In this document: positions 1-7,699 of the stretch, in pieces
Numbering within the stretch: the stretch's first letter is position 1
Layout of the letters: each line of letters opens with the position of its first letter
Assembly (NCBI GenBank): GCA_025355505.1
Contig: JANXZM010000001.1
Coordinates: 1 to 50,933, forward strand
DNA from: Acidobacteriaceae bacterium
GTDB taxonomy: Bacteria > Acidobacteriota > Terriglobia > Terriglobales > Acidobacteriaceae
Direction: 5' to 3'
Length of the DNA stretch: 50,933 bases
The notes under the pieces: model-generated
Database searches by the model: none
Seen by the model: only the letters and a program-made list of their open reading frames with translations
Told to the model about the DNA's origin: nothing
Program-made: the position numbers and the translations under genes

Positions 1-154
1 CGCCGAGCGGTTGCAATCAGAACTTGTTCAGACGTTCCCTAAGTTTACCCCTCGACGTTCGGCGCGTCGGAGAATCGTAGCTTGTGAGCTCGCCGGAAGC
101 GATTGATCTTGTTCGCTTATGCCGGAGCGATGTCCGAAAGATATCCATTGACTG

Positions 155-1297
155 ATGTTGAATGTCATCCCTCGGGATAAAATCGTAGTCATGGCTACTC
201 AGCCAATTCAGTCTGACGTCTTCCGACTTGATGGTCTCTTCCGGTCGGACAATCTTCCGACGCTGCGGCTGTTTCTTGAGATGTGGCCCGATTTGAAGCA
301 TCTTATCGAGCTCCGCACGCTTCAAATCCGCGCAATCGTCGATGCGAACGTGGTTCAAGGAGAGCTGAGGTGGAGACTTGGAAGCAGGGAGAATTCTCAG
401 GCTCGATCAGGTTTGGAAGAGGCGATCGACGCCGGCGTGCTTGTCCTTATCGCTCCCAACTTCCTGAGGGTCGAAATCGAGAAGTACCTTCCGGCAATAG
501 CTGATTCAACCGGCGCGGCCTTATTGGAAGTTGAACGGGAGTGGCAGCTTTTCCAGGCCAAGCTGCATTTTTATCAACCTTCTTCTCAGGTGGCTAACGG
601 TTTGGTCGCTGATCCGAAGGACTTACCCTACAAGCACGCGAGTGATGAGCTCTCGTTGCCCGTCTACACGCGCGACGCGCACCTGAAGAAGATGGGCGCA
701 CCCGTGGTGTGGGTCTGCATTGATGCAACGTGCCGTGACCATGCACGGGCAATGAGTGTCACGCTAGGCTTCACTGTTGGATCCACCTACACGGTGACGA
801 TCGGAGTCGAAGCGCTTCGGGCAGCAGTTCGAGGGGTTAAGAGTCTCTTCGACGGATTCCGCCGACAACCCGCCTGGCTCCAGCTTGCGATCTCTGGAAC
901 TCTGGCCGCGGTCGTGATCCACCCGAAGTCGCGCGCCAAGCTTTTGCAGGTGTGGAACTCCGCCTGTGTCACAGCAAGTCAAGTCAAGGGGCCTGTGTTA
1001 GAAGGGTTCGTGATCTTGATGCAACAAGTCGCGGCTGCGCAGTCTGACTCCGTAAAGACGCATCGGCAAATTCAGGCTGTACTCCCGCCGGCTCAGAAGG
1101 CGACCGCGATTGTCCATGCGAGAAGAATCTGTGTAGTCAGCGCGGCCCCAGTTCCCATTAAGGAGATTGTGCGGAGGATGCGGAATGAGGGTTACGTATC
1201 GCGAGCCAAAGATCCTGAAATGTACCTTCGGCGCGTGTTGCGAAAGAGCGGTCAATTTGTGGAACTGTCGCCTCGCATGTTCGCGCTGCGCGCCTAG
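155..1297 (+). CDS. PIN-domain protein with C-terminal winged helix
   Basis: The N-terminal half reads as a PIN-type ribonuclease domain. Four acidic positions fit the usual layout: D63 in IVDANV, E107 in RVEIEKYL, D156 in the ADPKDLPY stretch, and D174 in YTRDAHL, which is the typical late motif of the fold. A hydrophobic segment at about 241-256 could be a buried helix or a weak membrane contact. Residues about 318-379 look like a small winged-helix domain (PIKEIVRRMRNEGY followed by a LRRVLRKSGQF-like wing). PIN domains normally cleave RNA and often act as toxins, but this protein is much longer than a VapC toxin (about 130 aa) and no small antitoxin gene sits beside it. An ATG at 191 (MATQP) is an alternative start. 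It stands alone at the left of the integrase-bearing island. The fold assignment comes from motifs only; the function is unknown. Confidence 0.7.
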   Translation: MLNVIPRDKIVVMATQPIQSDVFRLDGLFRSDNLPTLRLFLEMWPDLKHLIELRTLQIRAIVDANVVQGELRWRLGSRENSQARSGLEEAIDAGVLVLIAPNFLRVEIEKYLPAIADSTGAALLEVEREWQLFQAKLHFYQPSSQVANGLVADPKDLPYKHASDELSLPVYTRDAHLKKMGAPVVWVCIDATCRDHARAMSVTLGFTVGSTYTVTIGVEALRAAVRGVKSLFDGFRRQPAWLQLAISGTLAAVVIHPKSRAKLLQVWNSACVTASQVKGPVLEGFVILMQQVAAAQSDSVKTHRQIQAVLPPAQKATAIVHARRICVVSAAPVPIKEIVRRMRNEGYVSRAKDPEMYLRRVLRKSGQFVELSPRMFALRA

Positions 1298-1609
1298 ATG
1301 GAACGCTCAAACTACGAATTTCGTGGTGCACCTCTGACACACGCCCGATCTAGTCAACAAGCTTAGTGCCGATTGCACCCGCCCCAGAATCACTAGTACA
1401 TCCTCTCCCAAGCCGGTTTCTATGCCATAAAGCCCGAGAACCCCGGACTGGAGCGGGTTTCAGATGCAAGCCATTCAAACTTTTTCTTAGCCTTCAAGAA
1501 ACTTTATAGAGCTGGCCGGGTTCTAAGATCATAACCACTCGTCGCTTCACGTAAATATGACAGGTCGAAATTCCTGGTATCACCGAACTCTTGGGCGGGG
1601 GTTGGAGCA
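1298..1609. other. Intergenic stretch, no gene seen
   Basis: About 310 bases between the PIN-domain gene and the LysR gene. I see no convincing reading frame, tRNA, strong terminator or repeat here. It should hold the promoter of the downstream regulator, but no clear -35/-10 pair stands out. Confidence 0.5.
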
Positions 1610-2602
1610 GTGTTTCCCAACGTTGAAGTACGCCACTTGCACGCAGTCATCGCCCTGGGCGAAGAGCTGAACTTCACCAAGGCTGCCCTGAGATTGCACC
1701 TCACCCAATCTGCGCTCAGCAGACAGATCACAGAGATCGAAAAACAGAATAGATTTCGCCTGTTCACTCGCGATAATCGACGGGTTGTCCGGGTAGAGCT
1801 TACCGACGCAGGACGAGTCTTCGTCGAAGAGGCTCGCTCTTCTCTGTTGCACATGGAACGGGCGGTTTATTTTGCCCGCACCGCCCATGACGGAGTAGAC
1901 AATATTTTGACCATTGGACACTCGCTTGATGCCGATCAATCCTGGATTTCGGCCATTCTTGCAGTTCGTCTGCCCCTGTACCCCACCCTTGGTATTCGAC
2001 TGATTAGTGAGTTCTCGACCGAGTTGGTTCGAAGTGTAATGTCAGGCGAACTGAATCTGGCGCTGGTGACGGCACCCTCGGAAGACCCTCAGATCACGGC
2101 CGTGCCATTTGCTTTGACGCCGCTGTATGCGGCTCTTCCAGAGACCCATGCGGCTGCCCAAAGGGAGCAAGTAGCGCTCCAGGATCTGGCGAAAGATGAA
2201 TGGATTCTCTTTGCACGGCGAGTTCAACCTGTCGTTCACGACGCGATCATAGACGCGGCTCAACGTGAGGGAATCACTCCCAAACACGCACACGACACCA
2301 TCACGTCTGAAGAAGCAATTCACTTGGTTTCTGAGCACGTTGGTGTAGCCATCGTAACCAAACCTATAGGCCTTGGCTTTCGCGTTGAGGGTGTGGTGCT
2401 AAAGCAGCTTTCTGACGCCTCATTATGCTTCCAAACGTGTGTAGTCATGAGATCAGACGACGATTCTCGATTGGCGAATGAATTCGTCCGGTCATTCCTC
2501 CGCAGATATTCTTACCAGCGCCGCCCACCGAGACCGATTGAATTGCCGCTGTCCTCGCGAGTCGTCAGCATGAAAAAAGCAAACCCTGCGCCGCGCCGTT
2601 GA
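1610..2602 (+). CDS. LysR-family transcriptional regulator
   Basis: The first 65 residues are a classic LysR helix-turn-helix: LHAVIALGEELNFTKAA, then LTQSALSRQI and a LFTRDNRR-type wing. Residues about 90-300 form the periplasmic-binding-protein-like effector domain (two-lobed; LALVTAPSEDP region). The length of 330 aa is only slightly above the family norm of about 300. The start is a GTG; a GGAG lies very close upstream, so the exact start is not firm. LysR proteins usually regulate a divergently transcribed neighbour, but here the upstream PIN-domain gene runs in the same direction. The target is therefore unclear and may lie outside the window or be the nuclease genes downstream, which end towards this gene. 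Confidence 0.93.
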   Translation: MFPNVEVRHLHAVIALGEELNFTKAALRLHLTQSALSRQITEIEKQNRFRLFTRDNRRVVRVELTDAGRVFVEEARSSLLHMERAVYFARTAHDGVDNILTIGHSLDADQSWISAILAVRLPLYPTLGIRLISEFSTELVRSVMSGELNLALVTAPSEDPQITAVPFALTPLYAALPETHAAAQREQVALQDLAKDEWILFARRVQPVVHDAIIDAAQREGITPKHAHDTITSEEAIHLVSEHVGVAIVTKPIGLGFRVEGVVLKQLSDASLCFQTCVVMRSDDDSRLANEFVRSFLRRYSYQRRPPRPIELPLSSRVVSMKKANPAPRR

Positions 2603-2750
2603 CAGACGACTCTTAGCGACGGTGAACATGTGTCCGAGCCCTGCAATCTGTCAAAGTTGGCGGACACCAGCAAGCCTGCCGACAACCTCCAACTTCCCAG
2701 AGGCCAACTTGTCAGGACCAATCTTGCCTCCGAGGTTTCCTTGAACACGG

Positions 2751-4022
2751 TTACTCTTCATCTTTCTCAGGAATCCGTATCCACTTTCCCTTCGTGCGCC
2801 TGACAAAGCGGCTAAACTGAACGATTGCGGCCTCGTCCATAGCGACGGACGTCTCTGGAGCAAGCGGGAAAGCATTTGCCTCAAAGTCATCAAGCGCTTT
2901 GATTATCTCCTTGGGATTGCTACCGGCAGGCGGCACATAGACGGTCTTGCCTTCGTATTTTGGCTTTCGTTGTTCTGAACCGTCGGGCGGCTTCATGTGC
3001 TTTTTCCAGAGCTGCGTCACGAGATACGAATCGTCATTGGGCGGGTACGCCGCAAAGCTGAACACTCCTTTTTTCTTTTCCTCCTCCGGCAACGCGTCGT
3101 AATACTGATCTAGCTGCTTCAAATCGGCCTTGAGATCATCCCCATGAACAAAACTTTGGTCCGCGCGAAGAAAAAGCGGGGCTGAGCGGACTTGCAGATC
3201 GTCGCGTGACGTGAAGACCATGCAGAACGGCAAATAGTAGAGATATGCGATGTCAGCTTTATTGCTTTTACGGTCACTGCCTATCTGGCTTGCAGCCATC
3301 CCCAGATAGAAAAATAGGTCCACGGTCAAGACATGCGTGACATACGGGGCATAGTCCCTTATTCTTGGCCGTCCTAACGTATTCCAGCGACCGATGATCT
3401 GTTCTCCCCAGTCGCCATATCCGATCGTTAGTTCCAACGCCATCCGAAGGACGGCCTCCTGATCGGGACCGTCAACAATGGCCTCAGCGAGTGCCTTGAT
3501 ATCCGCGAGTTCCTGCGGCTTTCCCGCTCTCTCATGTATACCCTTGAAACTGGCGGCCATTGCCTTAAGATCAATCGATTCCAATTCTCGACGCCATCTC
3601 TTAGCCATGCCTCGCTCTAGTTCAAGAAATTCGCCGTTTTGCCAGCGGTTGAAGGCTTCCTCTTCAGGAGACTGTTTGTAGATAATGCCGGTGGCTCCTC
3701 CTAGCGTCACGGGTTGGCCGCCACCCAAAATGGGGAATCCAATCATCTCGATCTTGCCTTTGCCCATCAGTTCGCCCCATATAAGTGTGAGGTGATGGAC
3801 ATTCGGATAAGCCTGCATATCGGGGCTCTTGTAAGCAATTTCACCGACTACCTGCTCGGACGTCTTACCCGCCCTTACCTCTTTCTCAAGGTCCGCCAAT
3901 GTTTCGATGTAAAACAGCGGAGTGATGTTGGACATGAAGAAATTGTCCATCCAGTGCGCCTGATCGGGATTGAGAGCCTGAAGGGTCGATTTGTCGAAAA
4001 TCAGGATTGGGCCTTGCGCCAT
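2751..4022 (-). CDS. Large PIN-like conserved hypothetical protein
   Basis: I do not recognise a named family. The start (PILIFDKSTLQAL, D10) matches the first strand and catalytic Asp of a PIN-like fold, and E40 follows in FYIETLADLEKE. Near residues 254-275 the pattern NKADIAYLYYLPF...FTSRDDL resembles the last PIN motifs, in which one Asp precedes a long helix and a final Asp follows a strand. About 210 residues, partly helical, are inserted between the two halves, including a VTLGGA-like stretch. The C-terminal 140 residues have no motif I can name. No signal peptide or membrane segment is visible. The gene lies 125 bp downstream of the PD-(D/E)XK-like gene on the same strand, so the two may be co-transcribed. 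A metal-dependent nuclease role is an inference from motif spacing. Confidence 0.6.
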   Translation of the reverse strand: MAQGPILIFDKSTLQALNPDQAHWMDNFFMSNITPLFYIETLADLEKEVRAGKTSEQVVGEIAYKSPDMQAYPNVHHLTLIWGELMGKGKIEMIGFPILGGGQPVTLGGATGIIYKQSPEEEAFNRWQNGEFLELERGMAKRWRRELESIDLKAMAASFKGIHERAGKPQELADIKALAEAIVDGPDQEAVLRMALELTIGYGDWGEQIIGRWNTLGRPRIRDYAPYVTHVLTVDLFFYLGMAASQIGSDRKSNKADIAYLYYLPFCMVFTSRDDLQVRSAPLFLRADQSFVHGDDLKADLKQLDQYYDALPEEEKKKGVFSFAAYPPNDDSYLVTQLWKKHMKPPDGSEQRKPKYEGKTVYVPPAGSNPKEIIKALDDFEANAFPLAPETSVAMDEAAIVQFSRFVRRTKGKWIRIPEKDEE

Positions 4023-4147
4023 TGACTCCGCCTCCCATCACCGTTTGTGCGGATGGGGACCAACTCACAAGTAGTGTCGCACTCGGTGTCGGCAAATTCC
4101 GCACGAAATGACGCCGGCAATAGGGAGGAAAGCAAAAAGCAAGGATG

Positions 4148-4804
4148 TTATGAGATCAATTGCTGCGGCTTGGAGAACAGTCCGGCCACCCATTTGGTCA
4201 GGTCCTGGCTCTGTAGTGCTGGAGTAGAGAGACGACGAAGATTGAGTCCGTGAGTTCCGACAGTGAACGGGGCGTAATCCATTGGCTGCGTGAAATCCAA
4301 CGTTCCCAACCCGACCCTCGCATCCAAGGGATGGGTTGAGATTGCCGAAGCCACCAGGCTCCTCAGTTCGGATGACAAGCCTGCGTAGGTGTTCTTTCCA
4401 GAGTTCTGCTCCCGCGCATCTACGACCACGACCACATAAGCGTAGACCTGCCAGAATCCCATCTGAGCGAGAAGATTCGCCTGCTGCGCGACTTTCTTAT
4501 ATTCCTGCAATTTGCTTGGGGTCCGATTGCGGAGTTGGTTGATGCCGAATTTTATTCTCTTCACCTGATAGGCGACCGCCTGCTCGGGACGACTACGGTC
4601 ACAGAGGAGGGCATCGATGTCACCCTTGAAGTTGCCTGGAGCTGTGTTCAGGAGCACCCGCTGTCTGTTTGCCATCCCTCGCGGCATACCCGCGAATTCG
4701 AAGAACTCGGTGCCCCAAAGCGGATCGGAGAGCAGCCGTTCCACGAGTTGGTCTTCGGGAATGTCCGCAATCGAATCGTGAGCTAGTCCAGTAGAACTCA
4801 TCAA
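4148..4804 (-). CDS. PD-(D/E)XK-like putative nuclease
   Basis: This 218-aa protein is not a recognised family, but residues 61-84 carry a pattern typical of the restriction-endonuclease-like fold: GDIDALL (D62/D64), about 15 residues, then AYQVKRIK with Q80-x-K82 in place of the usual E-x-K. An earlier Glu (E33 in GTEFFEF) sits where the first helix of the core often provides an acid. A strongly hydrophobic strand (YVVVVVDAR, about 123-131) follows a helix, again consistent with the fold. There is no membrane segment. It is the promoter-proximal member of a two-gene minus-strand unit with the PIN-like gene downstream, inside an integrase-bearing island. A DNA-cleaving defence role is inferred; a different Q-x-K protein is possible. 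Confidence 0.5.
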   Translation of the reverse strand: MMSSTGLAHDSIADIPEDQLVERLLSDPLWGTEFFEFAGMPRGMANRQRVLLNTAPGNFKGDIDALLCDRSRPEQAVAYQVKRIKFGINQLRNRTPSKLQEYKKVAQQANLLAQMGFWQVYAYVVVVVDAREQNSGKNTYAGLSSELRSLVASAISTHPLDARVGLGTLDFTQPMDYAPFTVGTHGLNLRRLSTPALQSQDLTKWVAGLFSKPQQLIS

Positions 4805-4907
4805 CTCAGTTTAGAGTTTCGCGATCCTCACTACAAGCTCCGCGCCTTGGGGAGCCCTCCGCTCTTGAGCCTGACTTCAGATAAACAACGGTCCGAGGTT
4901 CAGCCAG

Positions 4908-4926
4908 CTATTCCTGTTGGGAATAG
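4908..4926. promoter_or_regulatory. Short palindrome between divergent island genes
   Basis: CTATTCC and GGAATAG form a perfect 7-bp inverted repeat around a 5-base centre. It lies in the 202-bp gap between the minus-strand nuclease-like pair and the plus-strand HTH gene, so it is placed to act as an operator for both. It has no T-run and is unlikely to be a terminator. That it binds a regulator is inference. Confidence 0.3.
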
Positions 4927-5006
4927 GTGTCGCCCGAGAATTCATTGGACAATCAAAGCGCCTGGAATCAAGTTGGTTAACATCCAGCTGCGGTTGAGGT
5001 CATGCT

Positions 5007-5297
5007 ATGTCTGAATTCGCTCGAAAACCAGCAGAGTCGTCCCACGCCTTCCACGCGATTTCCGGTCCTTCGACTGCGTCGTCGATTGATCTAGCCAGCG
5101 AGAAGCACTATTCGGTAATCGAGATCGCCAATCTCTGGGCGCTCAGCGAAAAGACCGTTCGCAAAATCTTCGAACGTGAACCAGGCGTGATTCACTGGTG
5201 TACAGAAGAAAAGTTGCACAAACGCGGATACCGGACGCTGCGGGTGCCTGAGACTGTTCTTTACCGCGTCCATCGAAAGTTACGCAGAGCTAGCTAA
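5007..5297 (+). CDS. Small HTH protein, excisionase-like
   Basis: The core YSVIEIANLWALSEKTVRKI is a MerR/Xis-type helix-turn-helix, followed by FEREPGVI and RGYRTLRVPETVLYRV, the usual wing of the small DNA-binding proteins that accompany integrases. At 96 aa it is the right size for an excisionase or recombination directionality factor. The first 30 residues are Ser/Ala-rich and look disordered. The gene runs towards the integrase gene; the two stop codons are only about 45 bp apart, so transcription of each converges on the other. No clear terminator separates them. The role in excision is inferred from the family resemblance and position; a plain regulator is possible. Confidence 0.72.
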   Translation: MSEFARKPAESSHAFHAISGPSTASSIDLASEKHYSVIEIANLWALSEKTVRKIFEREPGVIHWCTEEKLHKRGYRTLRVPETVLYRVHRKLRRAS

Positions 5298-5341
5298 GGT
5301 CAACCACCTGGCGAAAGGACAAGAGCTAGAGAGCCAGCTCA

Positions 5342-6556
5342 TCAGGCGCTTTTCACACGCTTCGGTGATTTGCGTTTTGCCGTTTTGTTACCCGTGTCGA
5401 GCACATTCCAGGCTTTGCGAACGTTGGCGGCGAGCTGTTCCTGACGTGCCTTGACCCACGGAGCATAGTGCTTCTCGGTAATCTTAACGCTCTTATGCCC
5501 GAGCAGCATAGAGACCTGTTCCAGCGGCAGGCCGGCCAGCAGCATCTCAACCGCGAATGTGTCCCGAAACATGTGTGGATGACTTCTCTTCGACGACCCA
5601 TCTTCGCCTCGCAAGTCTGCTATTTTGAACAATCGGCGAAAACTGCGCTGCCAGTTACCGACCACGGATTTCGGCGAGCCGTTGCCAGACCAAAAGAAGT
5701 ACCGCGGATTCGGAGTTGGGCCTGGGGGAATTTCTCGCAGTGCCTCCGCCACATTAGGAGGCAGTGGAACGTAAACGGGGCTACCGGTTTTTGCGCGGTA
5801 CAGGAACAACTCCCCATTCTCGTTCAGCCGACGCCTTTCTAGAGTCACCGCATCTCTGATTGCGAGTCCGCTCCAGCGCATCAGTAACGTGAGAATGCGG
5901 AGGCGTGTCGCTTGGTTTCGGCATTCCACCCACCCTCTGGGCTGATAGATGTAGGTTGCGTCGATGATTTTGTCGAACTCGGACGCAGGAAAGTAATCCG
6001 TAGGAGGACCATCGGCTCTTATTCGCCCCAGCAGAACAGCGGGATTGGACTTGATCGAGCCGAGGCGCAAGCAGTGGTAGAAGAATCCAATCAACCGTTC
6101 TTGTTTCTTTTTCTTCGCAAGAGGGCCATCGGTCCAATTATCGCGAAAGCCTTCCAGATCGGCAGTCGTGATCTCAGTGATGTGTGTGAACCCGCAGGAA
6201 GTGGCCCAAGCCAAGAACTGCTTCTCGAAAATGGTGGTCAGCTTATCGAGAGTCGAGTCGGCCAGATTCTCGTTGCGCTTGCTGTTTAGAAATCGTGCCA
6301 CCGCCTCTTTGACAGTAACAAGAGTCGGCTCGGGTCGAGAGGGCTCTTTTAGTCCTTTCTCCTTCGCCTCATATTCCTCTTCCAACTTGTGTTTGAAGTC
6401 TTCGGCTTTTTCCCAACTGCGGGTTCTGGCGCTGCGACGGATGAATGGACCATCAGACCCGAGTACACCGTTTATCCACTTGGGGCAGCGGCAGCGCTTG
6501 TAGTTGAGGTCGCTGGATGGGCAGGGAGGATAGTGACGGGAATAAACAGACAGCAT
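5342..6556 (-). CDS. Tyrosine site-specific integrase
   Basis: A full tyrosine recombinase. The catalytic set is visible: R234 (LAIRDAV), K256 (RAKTGSP, the beta-hairpin lysine), H328-x-x-R331 (HMFRDT), H354 (LLGHKS) and the nucleophile Y364 (KHYAPW). Residues about 80-170 form the SAM-like core-binding domain. The N-terminus (H8, C12, C22, C24; CPSSDLNYKRCRCPKW) looks like a small zinc-binding arm domain. Its start is about 90 bp from the 3' end of ssrA and it reads away from it, the standard layout for an element inserted in a tmRNA gene. All catalytic residues are intact, so the element may still be mobile. Two TACAAT-like -10 boxes overlap a direct repeat just upstream. Confidence 0.95.
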   Translation of the reverse strand: MLSVYSRHYPPCPSSDLNYKRCRCPKWINGVLGSDGPFIRRSARTRSWEKAEDFKHKLEEEYEAKEKGLKEPSRPEPTLVTVKEAVARFLNSKRNENLADSTLDKLTTIFEKQFLAWATSCGFTHITEITTADLEGFRDNWTDGPLAKKKKQERLIGFFYHCLRLGSIKSNPAVLLGRIRADGPPTDYFPASEFDKIIDATYIYQPRGWVECRNQATRLRILTLLMRWSGLAIRDAVTLERRRLNENGELFLYRAKTGSPVYVPLPPNVAEALREIPPGPTPNPRYFFWSGNGSPKSVVGNWQRSFRRLFKIADLRGEDGSSKRSHPHMFRDTFAVEMLLAGLPLEQVSMLLGHKSVKITEKHYAPWVKARQEQLAANVRKAWNVLDTGNKTAKRKSPKRVKSA

Positions 6557-6580
6557 GGAATCGGCCTCGTTGCCGAATCC

Positions 6581-6599
6581 ATTGTACGTTTATTGTACG
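6581..6599 (-). promoter_or_regulatory. Integrase promoter/operator with 11-bp-spaced repeat
   Basis: ATTGTACG occurs twice (6581-6588 and 6592-6599), one helical turn apart. On the minus strand each copy contains TACAAT, a good -10 hexamer for the integrase, with weak TTAAAA-like or TAGAAA-like -35 regions 17 bp upstream. A repeat that covers the promoter is a natural autorepression site or an integrase arm-type site. The repeat is seen; the role is inferred. Confidence 0.4.
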
Positions 6600-6645
6600 A
6601 TTTTTTCTATCACTTTTTAAGTTGTTTAATATCAGTAGTTTATAT

Positions 6646-7013
6646 TGGTGGAGGCGGCGGGAGTCGAACCCGCGTCCGAAAATGTTACTGGTCAAGAGAC
6701 TACATGCTTATTCCAGTTCATGCCCTGGGCATTACCCCAGGACGTTCGCGACGGCTGCTCAGAACGGACAAGAAACAGTCGGCGCTAGCCTGAAATCTTA
6801 GCTCCCCTGCCCAGACGTAGCAGAGAAGAGCAGCCCGCTGTGTGACGTTCGCTCGCAGCCCACGGGCAAAGCTGCGGAGAACGGCGGCCTAACTAATTAG
6901 GCTGCGTATGCCATCTGTTGATTGGCAATTATCATTTTGCACGCGATTACGGGTGTATGCACCCCGGCATGCCTCTTGGCCGCAAGCATCTCCGTCGAAG
7001 CCGTGACGCCCCC
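6646..7013 (-). ncRNA. ssrA: Transfer-messenger RNA (tmRNA)
   Basis: One-piece tmRNA of 368 nt on the minus strand. The 5' end reads GGGGGCGTCACGGCTTCGACGG and the 3' end carries the T-arm GGTTCGACTCCCGC and terminal CCA. The ends pair in a 7-bp acceptor stem with a G3:U wobble, the alanine identity element. The tag reading frame is at 6897-6926 on the minus strand and gives ANQQMAYAA followed by TAA; the final Ala-Ala is the usual protease signal. tmRNA rescues ribosomes stalled on broken messages by adding this tag. The 3' end is the probable attachment site of the adjoining island, which leaves the RNA intact. Confidence 0.96.
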
Positions 7014-7046
7014 ACTGGTGGGATTAGCCTTTAAAGAACTGCTTCT

Positions 7047-7075
7047 ATTGTGGGCGGGAAGCGGCGGGAAGTCAA
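7047..7075 (-). promoter_or_regulatory. Probable ssrA promoter
   Basis: On the minus strand TTGACT (7070-7075) and CACAAT (7047-7052) are separated by exactly 17 bp, a good sigma-70-type pair. The -10 lies about 33 bases upstream of the mature tmRNA 5' end, which fits a precursor trimmed by RNase P. Confidence 0.55.
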
Positions 7076-7185
7076 ATACCGATGGAGTGGGCTCGCGGTT
7101 ACCGCCCGTCAGCTTTCAGTTCCCGGAAAGGCATTCTTGTTCTGGACGGTTAGATCTGTGTCTTTCAGTTGCTCCGGGATTCCCG

Positions 7186-7581
7186 TTACTGGATGGTGAT
7201 CGTGGCCGAGATGAACTTGGTGCTATCGGTTACTGAGGTTGCGGTTACGGTCACGGTATTGCCTTGGGGCACCACCGGAGGGGCTTGGTAAGTGGTTGGA
7301 ACATTACTGGCTATGGAGGTTGGTGTGAAGGTGCCACATCCACCGGCGGGGAGGCAGGTGAAGGTCACACCCGCGTTGGAGGAGTCGTTAGTAACGACGG
7401 CAGCAATGCCGGCGGTGGCGTTCGTGGCAAGCGCTGTGGGAGGCGGGAAAGAAGTGCTGAATGCCACCACAATCGCTGGCGGTGTCTGTTTGTGATCTCC
7501 GCAGCCGACCAGTGCGAACATCATGGCTGTACTAAGCAGGCCCCTTGAAATCCAGCGGAGAGTCGATTGGCGAAAGGTCAT
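7186..7581 (-). CDS. Small Ig-like lipoprotein
   Basis: The first 27 residues are a lipoprotein signal peptide: positively charged start, hydrophobic core LLSTAMMFALV and lipobox LVGC, with C27 as the lipidated residue. The rest (about 100 aa) is Thr/Val/Ala-rich with the spacing of a bacterial Ig-like beta-sandwich: AGIAAVVTNDSSNAGVTFTC early and NTVTVTATSVTD plus ATITI at the end. Two cysteines (LPAGGCG and TFTC) could form a disulphide. It should sit anchored in a membrane on the outer or periplasmic face. It has no obvious operon partner, being between ssrA and the kinase gene. Function unknown; such small Ig-like lipoproteins are common in this kind of genome. Confidence 0.7.
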   Translation of the reverse strand: MTFRQSTLRWISRGLLSTAMMFALVGCGDHKQTPPAIVVAFSTSFPPPTALATNATAGIAAVVTNDSSNAGVTFTCLPAGGCGTFTPTSIASNVPTTYQAPPVVPQGNTVTVTATSVTDSTKFISATITIQ

Positions 7582-7699
7582 GGGATGATTCGATGCGTGT
7601 GGAACGGAAAAAGTCTAGCATGGGCGGCGCGTCCTCGCGCTTGGGATCCCAATGTCATAGAGCGAACTCGGCGGTAGAAGGTTTGGTAACGCCTTTCTT

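Noticed and set aside
17-358. 113-codon minus-strand frame at the window start
   Set aside because: It lies opposite the PIN-domain gene, has no recognisable motif and an Arg/Ser-rich composition typical of antisense frames.
1-6580. Second attachment site for the ssrA island inside the window
   Set aside because: I found no copy of the tmRNA T-arm or acceptor end to the left of the integrase; the other end probably lies outside.
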